Source: Cytophagales bacterium
Lineage (GTDB): Bacteria; Bacteroidota; Bacteroidia; Cytophagales; Cyclobacteriaceae
Length of the DNA stretch: 9,064 nt
Assembly: GCA_024643485.1 (NCBI GenBank)
Contig: JAHEMU010000092.1
Location: 1-9,064 of the forward strand
Reading direction: 5' to 3'
Of this stretch, positions 6,842 to 9,064 are shown in pieces (within the stretch, counting starts at the first letter, position 1; every line of letters starts with the position of its first letter). The notes beneath the pieces are model-generated. The model was not told the origin of the DNA and did not search any database. It worked only from the letters and a program-made list of their open reading frames with translations. Position numbers and translations under genes: made by a program.

Positions 6842-6882
6842 AATTGTACAACGACTCGGTACAATTGATGTAAAACAGAGTC
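6842..6882 (+). promoter_or_regulatory. Structured rpsA leader: hairpin with potential H-type pseudoknot next to the start codon
   Basis: AATTGTAC (6842-6849) and GTACAATT (6859-6866) form a perfect 8-bp stem with a nine-base loop, AACGACTCG (6850-6858). The loop's GACTC (6853-6857) is perfectly complementary to GAGTC (6878-6882), 10 bases before the rpsA ATG. Both helices together make a classic H-type pseudoknot: 3-base loop 1, one base between stems, and an A-rich 11-base loop 3 (6867-6877) that can cross the first stem. The second helix sits where a ribosome would load. S1 represses its own translation through leader structure in Escherichia coli, so an autoregulatory role is a reasonable inference. 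I do not match this to a named RNA family. Confidence 0.55.
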
Positions 6883-6892
6883 TTTAGAAATT

Positions 6893-8866
6893 ATGAGTGA
6901 AGAACTAGAAAATGCAGAAAACGTACAGGAAACACCTGCACAGGAAACTGCAGCTCAAGCAGAAGAAACAACAGTAGCAAAAACTCCTGTTGAAACTAAA
7001 GCAGAAGCTCCTAAAAAGGAAGCTCCTAAAAAAGCTGTTCAGGTTGAAGAAGAATTCGACTGGGAAGCTTTTGAAACTAAAGGTCTTGGCGAAGGATACT
7101 CCAAAGCGAAAAAAGCTGAAATGGAGAAGATGTACGAAGCCACCATGAATACGATCGAAGAAAAGCAGGTAATGACCGGCAAAGTAGTGAGTATGTCAGA
7201 CCGTGAAGTAATTGTTAACATTGGATTTAAATCTGATGGTTTGGTTTCTCTTTCAGAATTCAGAGACCTTCCAAACCTTAAAGTTGGCGACGAAGTAGAA
7301 GTTTACGTTGAAGAACAAGAAGATGCGAACGGACAATTAAACTTATCTAGAAGAAAAGCGAAAATTGTTAGTGCATGGGAAAACATTAAAAGTGGATACG
7401 AAAACGATACAGTTATCGAAGGTTACGTTAAAAGACGTACTAAAGGTGGACTTATCGTGGATGTATTTGGTGTTGAAGCCTTCCTTCCTGGATCTCAAAT
7501 TGATGTTAAGCCAATCAGAGACTTCGATATTTTTGTTGGAAAAACCATGGAAGTAAAAGTTGTTAAAATCAACTATTCTAACGATAACGTGGTAGTTTCT
7601 CACAAAGTATTGATCGAGAAAGATATCGAACAACAAAAAGCAGAAATCCTTAACAACCTTGAAAAAGGTCAAGTACTTGAAGGTACTATCAAAAACATGA
7701 CCAACTTTGGTGTGTTTATTGACCTTGGTGGTGTTGATGGATTGTTGCACATTACTGATATTTCTTGGGGTAGAATTAACCACCCTGAAGAAGTTCTTAA
7801 ATTGGACGCTACTGTTAAAGTGGTTGTTCTTGACTTCGACGAAGACAAGAAAAGAATTTCTCTTGGTATGAAACAACTTACTGAGCACCCTTGGGATAGC
7901 TTAGCTAAAGAAATTGAAATTGGCTCTAAAGTAACTGGTAAAATCGTTAATGTTGCTGATTATGGCGCATTCCTTGAAATTAAACCAGGTGTTGAAGGTT
8001 TGATTCACGTTTCAGAAATGAGCTGGTCACAACATTTGAGAAATCCACAAGATTTCATCAATGCAGGTGACGAACTAGAAGCAGTTGTATTAACTATCGA
8101 CCGTGACGAAAGAAAAATGTCACTTGGTATCAAGCAATTGACTGAAGATCCTTGGACAAAACAAAATGTACTTACTAAATACGCAATCGGAACTAAACAT
8201 AAAGGAGTGGTTAGAAACCTAACTAACTTCGGATTGTTTATCGAGCTTGAAGAAGGTATTGATGGTTTAGTTCACGTTTCAGATTTGTCATGGACTAAAA
8301 AAATCAAGCACCCTTCTGAATTTATCAAAGTAGGTGAGCAACTTGACGTAATGGTGTTAGAATTGGATGCTGAAAGCAGAAGATTAGCACTTAGCCACAA
8401 ACACATGGAAGAAAATCCATGGGATACTTTCGAAAACGTATTCACTGTTGGTTCTGTACATAAATGTACAATTATCGAAAAAACCGAAAAAGGTGTAAAT
8501 CTTGAATTACCTTACGGTATCGAAGGATTCTGTTCTGCTAAAAATCTTGCAAAAGAGGACGCAGCAAAATCGGAAACTGGTGAAACATTGGATTTCAAAG
8601 TAATGGAATTCATGAAAGATGATCGACGAATTACTTTATCTCACAAAGCAACTTGGAGTGCTGAAGAGGAAGAAGAAGTTGAAAAATCTGCTCCAGCTAA
8701 AGCTAAAAAGAAAAAAGGATCTAAAAACTTTACTCTTGATAAAATCAATGGCGATAATGACCGAGACACTTTAGGTGACCTTGAAGCATTAAGCTCTTTG
8801 AAAGAGAAAATGGAAGAAGCTCCTGCTAAAAAAGCAAAAAAGACTAAGAAATCTGACGAAGAATAG
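6893..8866 (+). CDS. rpsA: 30S ribosomal protein S1, 657 aa
   Basis: S1 binds mRNA and helps the 30S subunit load and unfold messages, which should matter in a genome with few Shine-Dalgarno sites. Six S1 (OB-fold) domains can be traced: about 91-154, 172-240, 258-327, 343-413, 431-502 and 517-585. Domains 3-5 carry the clear RNA-binding signature (NFGVFIDLGGVDGLLHITDISW, DYGAFLEIKPGVEGLIHVSEMSW and NFGLFIELEEGIDGLVHVSDLSW). Domains 1, 2 and 6 are more diverged, as expected for the ribosome-docking and terminal domains. It is about 100 residues longer than the Escherichia coli protein (557) because of a Glu/Ala/Pro/Thr-rich N-terminal extension (1-56) and a C-terminal tail with EEEEEVEK then Lys-rich AKAKKKKGSK and AKKAKKTKKSDEE. 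Codon use leans to CTT Leu, GGT Gly and AAC Asn more than in the helicase-nuclease gene, consistent with high expression. It has its own leader and terminator, so it is probably monocistronic. Confidence 0.97.
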   Translation: MSEELENAENVQETPAQETAAQAEETTVAKTPVETKAEAPKKEAPKKAVQVEEEFDWEAFETKGLGEGYSKAKKAEMEKMYEATMNTIEEKQVMTGKVVSMSDREVIVNIGFKSDGLVSLSEFRDLPNLKVGDEVEVYVEEQEDANGQLNLSRRKAKIVSAWENIKSGYENDTVIEGYVKRRTKGGLIVDVFGVEAFLPGSQIDVKPIRDFDIFVGKTMEVKVVKINYSNDNVVVSHKVLIEKDIEQQKAEILNNLEKGQVLEGTIKNMTNFGVFIDLGGVDGLLHITDISWGRINHPEEVLKLDATVKVVVLDFDEDKKRISLGMKQLTEHPWDSLAKEIEIGSKVTGKIVNVADYGAFLEIKPGVEGLIHVSEMSWSQHLRNPQDFINAGDELEAVVLTIDRDERKMSLGIKQLTEDPWTKQNVLTKYAIGTKHKGVVRNLTNFGLFIELEEGIDGLVHVSDLSWTKKIKHPSEFIKVGEQLDVMVLELDAESRRLALSHKHMEENPWDTFENVFTVGSVHKCTIIEKTEKGVNLELPYGIEGFCSAKNLAKEDAAKSETGETLDFKVMEFMKDDRRITLSHKATWSAEEEEEVEKSAPAKAKKKKGSKNFTLDKINGDNDRDTLGDLEALSSLKEKMEEAPAKKAKKTKKSDEE

Positions 8867-8890
8867 TCTTTCAACTTTTTAGAAATATTG

Positions 8891-8924
8891 AAAAGGGTAG
8901 TTAAAATTTAACTACCCTTTTTTT
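8891..8924 (+). terminator. Rho-independent terminator of rpsA
   Basis: GGGTAGTTAA (8895-8904) and TTAACTACCC (8908-8917) form a perfect ten-pair stem with a three-base loop. It is flanked by AAAA on the left and seven Ts on the right (8918-8924). It starts about 25 bases after the rpsA stop and is the strongest intrinsic terminator in the window. The A-run before the stem would let it also work, more weakly, for transcripts arriving on the minus strand. Confidence 0.92.
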
Positions 8925-9064
8925 ATGTTCACCTATTTAAAACTGTATTAAATTGATTAAATCCATATAATACCCTCACTTTTCAAAGACAACATTTTGA
9001 TTTTCAAATAAAGATACCTACTTTAAAAAAAAGGATTTTAAAAAATTGAGTTTTTTAAAAGCAG
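8925..9064. other. AT-rich non-coding sequence at the right edge, with one inverted repeat
   Basis: No open frame of useful length, RNA gene or promoter consensus is visible after the rpsA terminator. The only structure is a perfect 10-base inverted repeat of A and T only, TTTTAAAAAA (9036-9045) and TTTTTTAAAA (9051-9060), around TTGAG. It could be a weak terminator for a gene beyond the edge or simply low-complexity sequence. Its role depends on what lies past the window. Confidence 0.35.

Noticed and set aside
7343..7888. A 181-codon open frame on the minus strand inside rpsA
   Set aside because: It is the antisense shadow of six well-recognised S1 domains, with a Phe/Asn/Ser-rich translation typical of reversed AT-rich coding sequence and no family likeness.
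9036..9060. Right-edge A/T inverted repeat as a mobile-element end
   Set aside because: It is low-complexity A/T sequence with no target duplication, transposase or matching copy in the window.

Overview
The window looks like a stretch of a Bacteroidota genome, most likely Flavobacteriales-like. It is AT-rich, start codons lack convincing Shine-Dalgarno sequences, two gene starts are preceded by the Bacteroidota -7 element TAnnTTTG, and two exported proteins have signal peptides ending in S/A-Q. It reads as ordinary chromosomal DNA. I see no transposase, integrase, CRISPR array, tRNA or rRNA. Every base lies in or close to a gene; the longest non-coding gap is about 200 bases.

Layout, left to right. 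(1) Positions 1-813, minus strand: the 5' part of a gene for an exported protein of unknown function, with its 3' end beyond the left edge. The visible C-terminal part looks like the first strands of an outer-membrane beta-barrel. (2) 952-1344, plus: a small cytoplasmic TerB-like helical protein. (3) 1350-4502, minus and convergent with the previous gene: a full-length AddA/RecB-type UvrD helicase with a C-terminal PD-(D/E)XK nuclease, for double-strand break processing. (4) 4675-5355 and 5336-6718, plus: an overlapping pair encoding a MacB/LolD-type ABC ATPase and a TolC-family outer-membrane channel. This is half of a tripartite efflux system, since no adaptor or permease gene follows. (5) 6893-8866, plus: rpsA, ribosomal protein S1, with six S1 domains, an acidic N-terminal extension and a lysine-rich C-terminal tail. 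A strong terminator follows it, then AT-rich non-coding sequence to the right edge.

The genes do not form one pathway. The most interesting signals are in RNA and regulation. The rpsA 5' leader holds a perfect 8-bp hairpin whose loop is complementary to a pentamer just before the start codon. Together they would form an H-type pseudoknot placed to control S1 translation. A strong terminator hairpin for the ABC/TolC operon overlaps the best promoter for rpsA. A 12-bp terminator-like hairpin for the TerB-like gene lies inside the last codons of the convergent helicase-nuclease gene. The efflux pair lacks its partners, and the helicase-nuclease has no adjacent AddB-like gene.
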